A DNA stretch of 50,258 nucleotides from Defluviicoccus sp. bin129 (GTDB lineage: Bacteria; Pseudomonadota; Alphaproteobacteria; MPNO01), in contig MPNO01000033.1 in the NCBI GenBank assembly GCA_002239065.1, positions 1 to 50,258 of the forward strand, in the 5' to 3' direction. Both the position numbers and the translations under genes were made by a program. Below the pieces are notes generated by a model. It ran no database searches. It was not told the origin of the DNA and worked only from the letters and a program-made list of their open reading frames with translations. Each line of letters opens with the position of its first letter. Positions within the stretch are counted from its first letter, which is position 1. This document shows, in pieces, positions 16,419 through 25,977 of this stretch.

Positions 16419-17993
16419 TCAGGTTTCCCCCGCGCGTTCCCGCCACAGATCCTTGAGCGCGTCGCGCCGGATCTTGCCGCGCTCCGATCTGGGGAGGGCG
16501 TCGACCACGAAGACCGACTTGGGCAGCTTGGAGGCCGGCAGATGCGGCGCGCAGCCGGCGATGACGCGGTCCGCTTCGACCGTCTCGCCGGCGCGGGCGA
16601 CGACGAAGGCCGCGACCTCCTCGCCGTAGATCGGGTCCGGCACGCCGACCGCGGCCGCCTCCTCGATGCCGGGCAGGCGCATCAGCACGGCATCGATCTC
16701 GAGCGGCGCGATGTTGACCCCGCCGCGGATGATCAGGTCCTTGACCCGCCCGGTGACGGTCACGAAACCGTCCGCGTCGGCCACCCCGATATCGCCGCTG
16801 CGGTGCCATTCGGCGAGCCGGGCCGGGCGCATGTCGCGGTAGGTGCCGGACGGCGAGATCGAGGCCGTCGCGGTCTGCGGGCCGCGGATCGCGATTTCGC
16901 CCTCGACGCCGGGCGGGCAGGGCGCGCCGTCGGCATCGAGGATGGCGAACCCGATATGCCGCGCCGGCTGTCCGACGGTGCCCAGCTTGCGCCGGTCATG
17001 GCGGTTGCCGCACAGCCAGCCGCCTTCCGAGGCGCCGTAGAACTGCAACAGGGTGATGCCGTAAAGCGCCTCGAAACGCCGCCAGCGGTCGGGCGAGAGC
17101 GGGGCCGAGCTCGACGTCATCAGGCGCAGCGAGGCGATCCTGGCGGGCTCGATCTCGACCGGCTGGTTGAGCAGCATGTTGATCACCGTCGGTACCCCGA
17201 TCGCGACGCTGATGCGGCGGTCCTCGATCCACTCGAAGAAGCGCCGCCTGGAGAACCGCCGCGCCATGTGCAGGGTGAGCCCGGTCTGCAGGAACGGCAT
17301 CAGCGCGAGGATCTGCGGCGAGAGCCAGCTGAAGGTGCGGTATTCGAGCAGCCGGTCGTCCCCGGTCATGCCGGTGAAGTCGAGGCTGGAGAGCCCGCAG
17401 AGCCAGAGCCCGAGATGGTCCCATTCGACGCATTTGGGCCGGTCGGTGGTGCCCGAGGTGGAGAAGATGCAGGCCGTGTCGGCGGCCGCGTTGCCGCCGG
17501 CGGGCGCCCGGCGCGGGTCGAGCGCGGCGGCCGACGCGAAGACTTCGCCCGGCCCGGCATCGCCCTCCGGCCAGGCGGAGAACCGCGCCGAATCGTAGCC
17601 CAGCCCGGACAGGATCCGCTCCCCGTCGAGCGCGCTCTGCCAGAGCACCAGCCGCGGGTCGATATAGCCGATTATGGCGCGGAGGTGGGGGATGCCCGTC
17701 TCGACGTGGAACGGACAGGCGACCGCGCCGACGCGCCAGACCGCGAGGAACACCAGCAGCTTCTCGATCCGCTCGTCCGACAGCACCACCACCCGGTCGC
17801 CGCGGCCGACGCCGCGGGCGGCGAGCCAGGCGGCGATCCGCTCCACCGCCGCGCGCAGGCCCGCGAAGTCGATCTCCTTGCCGCCGTCGAGGTCGACGAT
17901 CGCGGTCTTTTCCGGATGCGCCGCTTCATGCCGCGCGAGAATTTCGGCGACGCTCCGGAACGGAATGGCGAGGTCGGTCGCGGGGTCGTGCAT
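16419..17993 (-). CDS. AMP-dependent acyl-CoA synthetase/ligase
   Basis: A 524-aa ANL-superfamily enzyme that activates a carboxylic acid as acyl-AMP and then acyl-CoA. Motifs are the phosphate-binding loop FSTSGTTDRPKCVEW, YGASEGG in the middle, GRVKDLIIRGGVNIAPLEID at the hinge to the C-terminal domain, and the catalytic lysine in PRSERGKIRRD. The P-loop has D where G is usual (TTDRPK). The specific acid is unknown. It precedes the AOR-type gene by 82 bases on the same strand and may share its transcript. Confidence 0.9.
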   Translation of the reverse strand: MHDPATDLAIPFRSVAEILARHEAAHPEKTAIVDLDGGKEIDFAGLRAAVERIAAWLAARGVGRGDRVVVLSDERIEKLLVFLAVWRVGAVACPFHVETGIPHLRAIIGYIDPRLVLWQSALDGERILSGLGYDSARFSAWPEGDAGPGEVFASAAALDPRRAPAGGNAAADTACIFSTSGTTDRPKCVEWDHLGLWLCGLSSLDFTGMTGDDRLLEYRTFSWLSPQILALMPFLQTGLTLHMARRFSRRRFFEWIEDRRISVAIGVPTVINMLLNQPVEIEPARIASLRLMTSSSAPLSPDRWRRFEALYGITLLQFYGASEGGWLCGNRHDRRKLGTVGQPARHIGFAILDADGAPCPPGVEGEIAIRGPQTATASISPSGTYRDMRPARLAEWHRSGDIGVADADGFVTVTGRVKDLIIRGGVNIAPLEIDAVLMRLPGIEEAAAVGVPDPIYGEEVAAFVVARAGETVEADRVIAGCAPHLPASKLPKSVFVVDALPRSERGKIRRDALKDLWRERAGET

Positions 17994-18096
17994 GGCGCGA
18001 AACTAGAGCCTGCGCGTCCCGGATGGAACCGTCGCGGCGTGGCGAAGGACCGGCCGCGGCGCGAATCGGGCACGGCTCGCATGCGGTCGCGGACGG

Positions 18097-18124
18097 TTGA
18101 CTGAAGTTTGCAAGGCCCTATAAT
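18097..18124 (+). promoter_or_regulatory. Sigma-70-type promoter of the rpsM operon
   Basis: TTGACT at 18097-18102 and TATAAT at 18119-18124 are separated by 16 bases. The match is close to consensus and much better than most upstream regions in this GC-rich window. It is 67 bases before the rpsM start and reads away from the AMP-ligase gene. It implies that rpsM-rpsK-rpoA-rplQ is its own transcription unit rather than the tail of the spc operon. Confidence 0.8.
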
Positions 18125-18191
18125 CCAGCCCCCCGGATGGGAATCCCATTTTCGGAACCCCGGCGTTCATGCCCAAGCAGGAGACCGCGTC

Positions 18192-18554
<363 letters not shown>

Positions 18555-18582
18555 CCGCGGTCGGCGCCGATCTGGAGACACG

Positions 18583-18975
18583 ATGGCTCGACAGTCCACG
18601 TCGCGCGTCCGCCGCCGGGAGCGCAAGAACATCACCGCCGGGGTGGCGCATGTAAACGCGTCCTTCAACAACACCAAGATCACCATCACCGACGCCCAGG
18701 GCAACACGATTTCGTGGTCGTCGTCGGGCTCCCAGGGTTTCAAGGGTTCGCGCAAGTCGACCCCCTACGCCGCGCAGATGGCCGCCGAAGACGCCGGGCG
18801 CAAGGCGATGGAGCACGGCATGAAGACGCTCGAGATCCAGGTCAAGGGGCCGGGCTCGGGGCGCGAATCGGCGCTGCGCGCGCTGCAGGCGGTCGGCTTC
18901 TCGATCACCTCGATCCGCGACGTGACGCCGATCCCGCATAACGGCTGCCGTCCGCGCAAGCGCCGCAGGGTCTGA
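18583..18975 (+). CDS. rpsK: 30S ribosomal protein S11
   Basis: S11 (130 aa) is part of the platform of the small subunit near the mRNA exit. The body ([19 protein letters not shown]) and the C-terminus ([17 protein letters not shown]) are characteristic, as is the usual length. GGAG lies before the ATG and the gene is 28 bases after rpsM. Confidence 0.98.
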   Translation: MARQSTSRVRRRERKNITAGVAHVNASFNNTKITITDAQGNTISWSSSGSQGFKGSRKSTPYAAQMAAEDAGRKAMEHGMKTLEIQVKGPGSGRESALRALQAVGFSITSIRDVTPIPHNGCRPRKRRRV

Positions 18976-19067
18976 GACCCGCGCAATCGCAGAGGCGCGG
19001 TTCGTCCGCGCTTCGCCCGGCGGCCCCTGCGCCGCCGCAATTTTGAACGCCGCCAAGGATCGAAAAC

Positions 19068-20090
19068 ATGTCGATTGTTCAGAAAAACTGGCAAGAGTTG
19101 ATCAAGCCCAGCAAGCTCGAGATCCTCCCCGGCAGCGATCCGTCCCGGTTCGCCCGCATCGTCGCCGAGCCGCTGGAGCGGGGCTTTGGCGTCACCCTCG
19201 GCAACGCGCTCAGGCGGGTGCTGCTGTCCTCGCTGCAGGGCGCCGCCTGCACGGCGATCCAGATCGACGGGGTGCTGCACGAATTCTCCTCCATCCCCGG
19301 CGTGCGCGAGGACGTCACCGACATCGTGCTCAACGTGAAGAGCCTCGCGCTGCGCATGCACGGGGACGGGCCCAAGCGCATGTATCTCGAGGGCACCGGG
19401 CCGGGCGAGATCACCGCCGGCATGATCGTGGCCGGCCACGACATCGAGATCGTCGAACCCGACATCGCGATCTGCACCCTCGACGACGGCGCCAAGCTGT
19501 CGATGGAACTCACCGTCGATTCGGGCAAGGGCTATGTGCCCGCCGTCCAGAACCGCGCGGTCGACGCGCCGATCGGGCTGGTGCCGGTGGACGCCGTGTT
19601 CAGCCCGGTGCGCAAGGTCGCCTTCCAGGTGGAGAACACCCGGGTCGGCCAGATCACCGACTACGACAAGCTGTCGCTCGACATCGAGACCAACGGGGTG
19701 ATCACCCCGGAGGATGCGGTGGCGCTCGCCGCGCGCATCCTGCAGGACCAGCTCCAGCTCTTCATCAATTTCGAGGAGCCCTCGATCCGGACCGAGGAGG
19801 CGCTGCCCACCGAGCCGTCGTTCAACAAGAACCTGCTCAGGAAGGTCGACGAGCTGGAACTCTCGGTGCGTTCCGCCAACTGCCTCAAGAACGACAACAT
19901 CATCTATATCGGCGACCTGGTCCAGAAGAGCGAGCAGGAGATGCTGCGGACCCCCAATTTCGGGCGCAAGTCGCTGAACGAAATCAAGGAAGTGCTCGCC
20001 CAGATGGGCCTCGAGCTGGGCATGGAGATCCTCGACTGGCCGCCCGAGAACATCGAGGATCTCGCCCGGCGCCTGGACGAGCCCTACTAG
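19068..20090 (+). CDS. rpoA: RNA polymerase alpha subunit
   Basis: The alpha subunit (340 aa) dimerises to nucleate RNA polymerase and contacts UP elements and activators through its C-terminal domain. The N-terminal domain includes [23 protein letters not shown] split around residues 28-50, and the C-terminal domain has the [15 protein letters not shown] and [18 protein letters not shown] segments. Length and order are normal. It is 92 bases after rpsK. Confidence 0.98.
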   Translation: MSIVQKNWQELIKPSKLEILPGSDPSRFARIVAEPLERGFGVTLGNALRRVLLSSLQGAACTAIQIDGVLHEFSSIPGVREDVTDIVLNVKSLALRMHGDGPKRMYLEGTGPGEITAGMIVAGHDIEIVEPDIAICTLDDGAKLSMELTVDSGKGYVPAVQNRAVDAPIGLVPVDAVFSPVRKVAFQVENTRVGQITDYDKLSLDIETNGVITPEDAVALAARILQDQLQLFINFEEPSIRTEEALPTEPSFNKNLLRKVDELELSVRSANCLKNDNIIYIGDLVQKSEQEMLRTPNFGRKSLNEIKEVLAQMGLELGMEILDWPPENIEDLARRLDEPY

Positions 20091-20114
20091 CCGGCAGCAG
20101 CGGGGAGACGCGCC

Positions 20115-20555
20115 ATGCGACACCGCCTCAAGGGGCGCAAGCTCAACCGGACGAGCACCCATCGCACCGCCATGTTCCGCAACATGGCCGCCGCGCTGGT
20201 GAAGCACGAGCAGATCACCACCACCCTGCCCAAGGCGAAGGAGCTCAGGCCGATCGTCGACCGGCTGATCACGCTGGGCAAGCGGGGTCCCGGGGACCTG
20301 CACGCCCGCCGCCAGGCGATCCGCCGGCTGGCCGGCGACGCCAGGCTCGCCGACAAGCTGTTCACCACCCTGGCCGAGCGCTACGCCGACCGCAAGGGCG
20401 GCTATACGAGGGTGCTGAAGGCCGGCTTCCGCTACGGCGATTCGGCGCCGATGGCGGTGATCGAGCTGGTCGACCGCGACCCCGACGCGAAGGGGCTCGA
20501 TTCCGGCCCGGTGCCCGAACGCGCCCCGGTCGAGGAGGAAGCGGCGGTCGCCTGA
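20115..20555 (+). CDS. rplQ: 50S ribosomal protein L17
   Basis: L17 (146 aa) lies near the peptide exit tunnel. The start [20 protein letters not shown] and the segment [22 protein letters not shown] (here [18 protein letters not shown]) identify it. The acidic C-terminal tail ([14 protein letters not shown]) is a lineage-specific extension. It closes the operon; the 256 bases after it hold no gene I can support and no clear U-tract terminator. Confidence 0.97.
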   Translation: MRHRLKGRKLNRTSTHRTAMFRNMAAALVKHEQITTTLPKAKELRPIVDRLITLGKRGPGDLHARRQAIRRLAGDARLADKLFTTLAERYADRKGGYTRVLKAGFRYGDSAPMAVIELVDRDPDAKGLDSGPVPERAPVEEEAAVA

Positions 20556-20811
20556 TCCGGCGGCGCCGCGCGGGAGGTCGTCGCCCAGTTCCGAATTTGC
20601 CGCCCGCCCGGGAATCGTCGCTCCGAGGTGCAACCACACGGCTCGGATCTGCGGCCGTTTCGTTCTTCGCCGCCGTCGGCACCGCTCGTCCATCGCGGGG
20701 ATGCCGAGACATCGGGAGCGGCGAAATTTCAACCAGGATCTGGACCGGTGCGGGGCTGGGCACTAAATTGACGGTGCCGAGTATCATGAACGGGGCGAGG
20801 ATCTTACGTTC

Positions 20812-21306
20812 ATGACGTCCGATGCGACGAGAAATTTCGTCTGGCAGGGTCTGCTGGACATGGCCCGCTACCAACGGTACTACGGCGAGCTCGAAAGAAG
20901 ATACCGGCGAAGGCACCAGTCCGTTCGTTTCGCCCTCGGGGTATCCGGGGTCGTCACCGCACTCCCCTTGGTGGTTTCGATACCGGAAATCGTCTCTTCG
21001 ATCGGCGGCGCGTTGGTCGTCGCGTTGGTAATCTGGGACCTGGTCCACGATTACGGGAAGAGGCTCTCGGGCCTGCGGGTCGCCGTGGAGGGCCTGACCA
21101 ATCTGGTGCATCGGTACCGTCTGCTCTGGGACGAGGTCAACGGCGGGTCCGTGAGCGCGAGTATTGCCCGTCGACGAGTAGCGGAGATGAACGATGCTGC
21201 GCTCGACCTCGTTCGAGGCATGGAAGGGGTCAGGGACGACAAGCTGAACGATCGATGCGAAGAGGAAGTGTACCGGCTGGAAGCCGAGAGATATGCCGCC
21301 GGATAG
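20812..21306 (+). CDS. Small two-helix membrane protein, SLATT-like (unrecognised)
   Basis: I do not recognise this 164-aa protein with certainty. It starts with an amphipathic, Arg/Tyr-rich helix (MARYQRYYGELERRYRRRHQ, about 17-36), then two hydrophobic helices (about 40-56 and 60-78), then a long charged helix with probable coiled coil to the end. That plan recalls SLATT-type membrane effectors linked to nucleotide-signalling conflict systems, but no nucleotidyltransferase gene is near. GAGG lies 11 bases before the ATG. The polyproline ORF starts inside its 3' end, so the two are translationally coupled. Codon use looks a little less GC-biased than in the flanking operons. Confidence 0.6.
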   Translation: MTSDATRNFVWQGLLDMARYQRYYGELERRYRRRHQSVRFALGVSGVVTALPLVVSIPEIVSSIGGALVVALVIWDLVHDYGKRLSGLRVAVEGLTNLVHRYRLLWDEVNGGSVSASIARRRVAEMNDAALDLVRGMEGVRDDKLNDRCEEEVYRLEAERYAAG

Positions 21307-21424
21307 ACCAGGCCCGTCCCCCAGACCCCCTGCGCCCATCCGCGAGGACGGGCTCCCGCCCCGGTCGCCAAGGACTCCGCCCCCGCCACCTCCGCCGCCA
21401 CCTCCGCCACCACCGAAGGAGTGA
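21293..21424 (+). CDS. 43-residue polyproline peptide overlapping the membrane-protein gene
   Basis: An ATG at 21293 opens a 43-codon frame that overlaps the preceding gene by 14 bases. The peptide is almost wholly Pro, Arg and Pro-Ser, ending in thirteen consecutive prolines and then Lys-Glu before the TGA. Thirteen prolines in a row would stall ribosomes without elongation factor P. The overlap and the polyproline design suggest a real small partner protein rather than chance, though GC-rich DNA makes chance Pro runs possible. Function unknown. Confidence 0.5.
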   Translation: MPPDRPGPSPRPPAPIREDGLPPRSPRTPPPPPPPPPPPPPKE

Positions 21425-21534
21425 CGGCTAGCCCTGCTGTCGCGGTGCTTCTTTGGCATGCGCGTACCCGGGGCTTCCGCAGGAGCGGCGCATGGCGCTG
21501 CCCCTTTTCATTTTCAGGGCGGCGCGGCATGGTG

Positions 21535-21548
21535 CCCCTCCTGAGGGG
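21535..21548 (+). promoter_or_regulatory. Hairpin covering the degP ribosome-binding site
   Basis: CCCCT (21535-21539) can pair with AGGGG (21544-21548) around a CCTG loop. The 3' arm is most of the Shine-Dalgarno sequence GAGGGGAG of the degP gene that starts at 21555. Such masking is a feature of some RNA thermometers in stress genes. The stem is short and the idea is inference. Confidence 0.35.
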
Positions 21549-21554
21549 AGCGCC

Positions 21555-22979
21555 ATGACGATGACGCGGATCGGCCGCGTATTCCTGCTCGCCGCCGTGC
21601 TCGCGCCGGCGCTCGGCGGCGCCGCGCCCGCCGGGGAGGACAAGCGCCTCCCCTCCGGGCGGGCGGAGATGCAGCTCTCCTTCGCGCCCCTGGTCAAGCG
21701 CGCGGCGCCCGCCGTGGTCAACATCTACGCCAAACGCGTGGTCAAGAGCGCGCCGGTCTCGCCGTTCTTCAACGACCCCTTCTTCCGGCGCTTCTTCGGC
21801 GAGGATTTCTCCTTCGGCCGGCCCCGCGAGCGGGTGCAGAACTCGCTCGGCTCCGGCGTCGTGGTGCGCGGCGACGGGCTGGTGGTCACCAATCACCACG
21901 TCATCAAGGACGCGAGCGAGATCACCGTCGTGTTCGCCGACCGCCGCGAGTTCGACGCCAGGCTCGTCGGCTCCGACGAACGCACCGACCTCGCGGTGCT
22001 GCGCATCGATCCCGCCGGGCAGGCCCTTCCGTTTCTGCGGATCCGCGATTCCGACGACCTCGAGGTGGGCGATCTGGTGCTCGCCATCGGCAACCCCTTC
22101 GGGGTGGGGCAGACGGTGACCAGCGGGATCGTCTCGGCGCTCGCCCGCAACGCCGCCGGGATCTCCGATTTCGGCTTCTTCATCCAGACCGACGCCGCCA
22201 TCAACCCCGGCAACTCGGGCGGCGCGCTGGTCTCGCTCGACGGCCGCCTGGTCGGCATCAACACGGCGATCTACTCCCGGGGCGGCGGCTCGGTCGGCAT
22301 CGGTTTCGCGATCCCCTCCAACATGGTGGAGATGGTGGTCGATTCGGTGGACCGCACGGGCCGGGTGGTCCGTCCGTGGCTCGGCGCGCGGACCCAGGAC
22401 GTGACGGCGGCGATCGCCGCCTCGCTGGGCCGGGCGCGGCCGGAGGGGGCGATCGTCCGCCGGGTCTACCCCGGCGGGCCGACCGACCGGGCGGGGCTCC
22501 GCGTCGGCGACGTGATCCTCGCCGTCGACGGGCGGCGGATCGACGACCGGGCGGGGCTCGCCTTCCGGATCGCCACGCTTCGCCTGGGAACGACGGCGGA
22601 GCTCACCGTGCTGCGCGCGGGCGAGCGGCGCAGGCTCCGCTTCGATGTCGCCCAGGCGCCCGAGATCCCGCCGCGCAACGTGACCGGGATCGAGGGCCGC
22701 CACCCGTTCTCCGGCGCCGCGATGGCGGATCTGTCGCCGGCGCTGGCCGAGGAGCTGCGGATCGAGGGCCCCGAGCGCGGCGTGGTGGTGATGGAAGCCC
22801 CGCGCGGCACCACCGCCGGCCGGCTCGGTTTCCGGCGCGGCGACGTGGTGCTCAAGGTGAACGGCCGCGAGCCGCGCTCGGTCGCCGGGCTCGAGCGGCT
22901 GCTGCACGATTCCGGCGACCGCTGGCGGATCTCTCTGCTGCGCGACGGCAAGACGCTGTCCTTCGTGTTCGGGGCCTGA
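21555..22979 (+). CDS. degP: DegP/HtrA (Do-family) periplasmic serine protease
   Basis: This 474-aa protease degrades or refolds damaged periplasmic proteins. A signal peptide covers about residues 1-25. The trypsin-like domain carries the triad H115 (NHHV), D145 (RTDLAVLRI) and S221 (GNSGGAL). A Phe-rich loop (FFNDPFFRRFFGEDF, 71-85) corresponds to the LA loop. Two PDZ domains follow, about 270-365 and 380-470. The ATG at 21555 is chosen for its GAGGGGAG site and signal peptide; an upstream in-frame ATG would bury the signal. It leads a tight operon with rarA, the pseudouridine synthase and the HAD gene. MucD/DegQ naming is equally possible. Confidence 0.92.
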   Translation: MTMTRIGRVFLLAAVLAPALGGAAPAGEDKRLPSGRAEMQLSFAPLVKRAAPAVVNIYAKRVVKSAPVSPFFNDPFFRRFFGEDFSFGRPRERVQNSLGSGVVVRGDGLVVTNHHVIKDASEITVVFADRREFDARLVGSDERTDLAVLRIDPAGQALPFLRIRDSDDLEVGDLVLAIGNPFGVGQTVTSGIVSALARNAAGISDFGFFIQTDAAINPGNSGGALVSLDGRLVGINTAIYSRGGGSVGIGFAIPSNMVEMVVDSVDRTGRVVRPWLGARTQDVTAAIAASLGRARPEGAIVRRVYPGGPTDRAGLRVGDVILAVDGRRIDDRAGLAFRIATLRLGTTAELTVLRAGERRRLRFDVAQAPEIPPRNVTGIEGRHPFSGAAMADLSPALAEELRIEGPERGVVVMEAPRGTTAGRLGFRRGDVVLKVNGREPRSVAGLERLLHDSGDRWRISLLRDGKTLSFVFGA

Positions 22980-22982
22980 CCG

Positions 22983-24281
22983 GTGAACGCCCCGAGCGAC
23001 CGCGAGCCCGGGCTGTTCGAGGCCGACGCGCCCCGTCCGCTGGCCGACCGGCTGCGCCCGGCCCGGCTGCCGGACGTGCTGGGCCAGGACCATTTGCTCG
23101 GACCGGACGGGCCGATCGGCCGCATGGTGGCCGAGGGAAGGCTGACCTCGATGGTGCTGTGGGGTCCGCCCGGCAGCGGCAAGACCACCATCGCGCGGCT
23201 GCTGGCGTCCGCGACGGCGCATCACTTCGAGCCCCTGTCGGCCGTCTTCTCGGGGGTCGCGGACCTCAAGCGGGTGTTCGAGGGGGCGCGCGGGCGCCGC
23301 CTCGGCGGGCAGGGGACCATTCTCTTCGTCGACGAGATCCACCGCTTCAACCGCGCCCAGCAGGACGGCTTTCTGCCCGTCGTCGAGGACGGCACGGTGA
23401 TCCTGGTCGGCGCGACGACGGAGAACCCGTCCTTCGAGCTCAACGGCGCGCTCTTGTCGCGCTGCCAGGTCTTCGTGCTCCGCCGGCTCGACGAGGACGC
23501 GGCGGAGACGCTGCTCTGCCGGGCCGAGTCGGAGTGCGGCCGCCGCCTGCCCCTCGACGATGCCGCGCGGGGGGCGCTGCTCGCGATGGCGGACGGCGAC
23601 GGGCGCTATGTGCTCAACCTCGCCGAGGAGCTGCTGGCGATGCCCGACGGCGAGACCCTCGACGTCGCCGGGCTCACCCGCGCCGTGCAGCGCCGCGCGC
23701 CGCTCTACGACAAGTCGCAGGACGGCCACTACAACCTGATAAGCGCGCTGCACAAGTCGATCCGCGGCTCCGACCCGGACGCCGCGCTCTACTGGCTCGC
23801 CCGCATGTTCCAGGGCGGCGAAGACCCGCGCTACGTGGCCCGGCGCCTGACCCGGCTCGCCGCCGAGGATGTCGGCATGGCCGACCCGCAGGCGCTGGAG
23901 CAGGCGATCGCCGCCTGGCAGGCCTATGAGCGGCTGGGCTCCCCGGAGGGCGAGCTGGCGATCGCGCAGCTGGCGGTCTATCTCGCCAACGCGCCGAAGT
24001 CGAACGCGCTCTATCGGGGTTTCGGCGCGGCCTGGGCGGCGGCCGAGCGGACCGGCTCGCTGATGCCGCCGAGCCACATCCTCAACGCGCCGACCCGGCT
24101 GATGAAGGATCTCGGCTACGGCGCCGGCTACCGCTACGACCACGACGAGGAGGGCGGGGTCTCGGGCCAGAACTACTTCCCCGACGGCATGGAGCGGGAG
24201 GCGTTCTACCGGCCGACCGACCGCGGCGCGGAAGCCGACATCGCCGCCCGCATCGAGACGCTCAGGGCGCGCCGCAGGTGA
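22983..24281 (+). CDS. rarA: Replication-associated recombination protein A (MgsA/RarA AAA+ ATPase)
   Basis: RarA (432 aa) is a clamp-loader-like AAA+ ATPase acting at stalled replication forks. Walker A is WGPPGSGKTTIARLL, Walker B is ILFVDEIHRFNRAQQD, and sensor 1 is GATTENPSFELNGALLSRC. The C-terminal tetramerisation domain is present (NLISALHKSIRGSDPDAALY; NAPTRLMKDLGYG). The GTG start is three bases after the degP stop. Length is normal. Confidence 0.95.
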   Translation: MNAPSDREPGLFEADAPRPLADRLRPARLPDVLGQDHLLGPDGPIGRMVAEGRLTSMVLWGPPGSGKTTIARLLASATAHHFEPLSAVFSGVADLKRVFEGARGRRLGGQGTILFVDEIHRFNRAQQDGFLPVVEDGTVILVGATTENPSFELNGALLSRCQVFVLRRLDEDAAETLLCRAESECGRRLPLDDAARGALLAMADGDGRYVLNLAEELLAMPDGETLDVAGLTRAVQRRAPLYDKSQDGHYNLISALHKSIRGSDPDAALYWLARMFQGGEDPRYVARRLTRLAAEDVGMADPQALEQAIAAWQAYERLGSPEGELAIAQLAVYLANAPKSNALYRGFGAAWAAAERTGSLMPPSHILNAPTRLMKDLGYGAGYRYDHDEEGGVSGQNYFPDGMEREAFYRPTDRGAEADIAARIETLRARRR

Positions 24282-25228
24282 GCCCCGCGCGCATCCTCAC
24301 CGTCGGCCCCGACGACGACGACATCCGCCTCGACCGCTGGTTCAGGCGCCACTTTCCCGCGCTCGGCCACGGGCATCTGGAGAAGCTGCTGCGCACCGGC
24401 CAGATCCGCGTGGACGGCGGGCGCGCCAGGGCCTCGATGCGCATCGAGGCCGGCCGCGCGGTGCGCATACCGCCGGGCCTCGCCGAAGAATACTCCCGGC
24501 CGGAGCGTCGCGCCCCGGTCTCCCCGTCCGACGCCGAATTCCTGCGGAGCCGCGTGCTCCATCGCGACGACGAGGCGATCGTCATCGACAAGCCGGCCGG
24601 GCTCGCCGTGCAGGGCGGCTCGAAGGTGAAATCGTCGGTCGATGCGATGCTGGACGCGCTGCGCTTCGAGGCCGGGGAGCGCCCCCGGCTGGTCCACCGG
24701 CTCGACAAGGACACCAGCGGCGTGCTCGCGCTCGCGCGCTCTCGCAAGGCGGCCGCCTCGCTCGTCGCCGCGTTCCGCGAGGGCAGGGTCGAGAAGCAGT
24801 ACTGGGCGCTGGTCTCGGGCGTGCCGCAGCGCGAGAGCGGCGTCGTCGACCTCGCCTTGGCCAAGGCGCCGGCGCTCGGCGGCGGCGAGAGCGTGCAGGC
24901 TGGCGCCGCAGGGGCGAAGCGGGCGCGCACCGCCTGGGAGGTGGTCGCCGAGGCGCGCCGCGTCGCCTGGCTGTCGCTCAGGCCGGAGACCGGGCGGACC
25001 CACCAGATCCGCGTCCATTGCCGGGCGCTCGGCACGCCGATCGTGGGCGACGGGAAATACGGCGCCGACGCGCCCCGGATCGACGGGCCGCCGCCGGCGG
25101 GGCGGCTGATGCTGCACGCCCGCAGGCTGGTATTGCCGCGCAGCCACGGGCCGCCGGTCGCGGTCACCGCCCCGCTCGACGCGGCGATGCGGGCGCAATG
25201 GGCGTTCTGGGGGTTCGACGAATCGTGA
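24278..25228 (+). CDS. RluC/RluD-family 23S rRNA pseudouridine synthase
   Basis: This 316-aa enzyme isomerises specific uridines of rRNA. An S4-like RNA-binding domain is at the N-terminus (IRLDRWFRRHFPALGHGHLE). The catalytic motif RLVHRLDKDTSGVLALAR contains the nucleophilic Asp, and the C-terminal motif GRTHQIRVHC is present. It begins with GTG inside the rarA stop (GTGA overlap). Placement between rarA and a HAD gene matches rluC of many Alphaproteobacteria, but the exact target uridines cannot be read from sequence. Confidence 0.92.
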   Translation: MSPARILTVGPDDDDIRLDRWFRRHFPALGHGHLEKLLRTGQIRVDGGRARASMRIEAGRAVRIPPGLAEEYSRPERRAPVSPSDAEFLRSRVLHRDDEAIVIDKPAGLAVQGGSKVKSSVDAMLDALRFEAGERPRLVHRLDKDTSGVLALARSRKAAASLVAAFREGRVEKQYWALVSGVPQRESGVVDLALAKAPALGGGESVQAGAAGAKRARTAWEVVAEARRVAWLSLRPETGRTHQIRVHCRALGTPIVGDGKYGADAPRIDGPPPAGRLMLHARRLVLPRSHGPPVAVTAPLDAAMRAQWAFWGFDES

Positions 25229-25932
25229 CCGGTGACAACGGCGCTCTTCTTGCCGCCTTCGACCTCGACGGCACGCTGCTCGACAGCGCGGGCCAGATCG
25301 TCGAGCGCGTCATCGCGTGCTGGGAGGCGTGCGGCTTCCCGCCGCCCGACCCGATGCTGGCCAGGCGGATCATCGGCCTGCCGTGGAAGGAGAGCGTCCT
25401 GGCGCTGCTGCCGGATGCCGGACCGGAGGAGTTCGAGAAGATCCGCCGCTACTACGACGACGTGCGGGAGGGCAGGCGCGCGGCCCCGCCGCCGACCGAA
25501 ACCCTGTTCGACGGCGCCCGCGCGACGCTGGAGGCGCTGCGCGGGCGCGGCTACGCGCTCGCCATCGTCACCAGCCGCACAGGCGACCGGCTGGAGGCGC
25601 TGCTGCGCGACCACGGCATCGACGATTTCTTCCTCGCCTGCAAGACCGCCGACATGGGCCCGTCCAAGCCCGACCCCTTTCTGCTCAGGCAGGCGATGGA
25701 CGATGCCGGGGCGGGCCCGGCGACCACGGTGATGATCGGCGACACGACCTTCGATATCGGCATGGCGGTCAATGCGGGGACGCATGCCGTCGGGGTGAGC
25801 TGGGGCGTGCACGAGGTGGACGAGCTGCGCGCGGCCGGCGCGCACCGCATCGCCGAAAGCTTCGGCGAGGTCCGCGACGCGGCGGTGGCGATGACCGGCG
25901 GGGCGGCTGGACCCGCTCGCCGCCCGGAGTAG
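25225..25932 (+). CDS. HAD-superfamily phosphatase (phosphoglycolate phosphatase-like)
   Basis: A 235-aa HAD subfamily I hydrolase. The nucleophile is D13 in AAFDLDGTLLD, motif II is the Ser/Thr of AIVTSRTG, the Lys is in PSKPDPFLLRQ, and the acidic motif IV is MIGDTTFDIGMA. The cap (about 25-90) is helical. It starts with GTG overlapping the preceding stop (GTGA), so it is the last member of the degP operon. Substrates of this branch include phosphoglycolate, sugar phosphates and pyrophosphate; this one is unknown. Confidence 0.88.
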   Translation: MTGDNGALLAAFDLDGTLLDSAGQIVERVIACWEACGFPPPDPMLARRIIGLPWKESVLALLPDAGPEEFEKIRRYYDDVREGRRAAPPPTETLFDGARATLEALRGRGYALAIVTSRTGDRLEALLRDHGIDDFFLACKTADMGPSKPDPFLLRQAMDDAGAGPATTVMIGDTTFDIGMAVNAGTHAVGVSWGVHEVDELRAAGAHRIAESFGEVRDAAVAMTGGAAGPARRPE

Positions 25933-25977
25933 TATCGGACTTGGTGCATTCCGCCCGGGACCGGTGGTTCGACGTCG

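Noticed and set aside
14342..16456. A 704-codon plus-strand frame opposite the AOR gene
   Set aside because: The AOR reading on the minus strand is unmistakable; the plus frame is a shadow.
20556..20811. A small regulatory RNA or leader in the gap after rplQ
   Set aside because: No clear promoter-terminator pair or conserved fold could be supported by eye; only a weak TTGACG at 20768 and a nine-codon frame before 20812 were seen.
21340..21424. The Pro-coding run as a simple microsatellite only
   Set aside because: Kept as a candidate gene because the frame has its own ATG overlapping the upstream gene and a stop right after Lys-Glu; the microsatellite reading remains possible.
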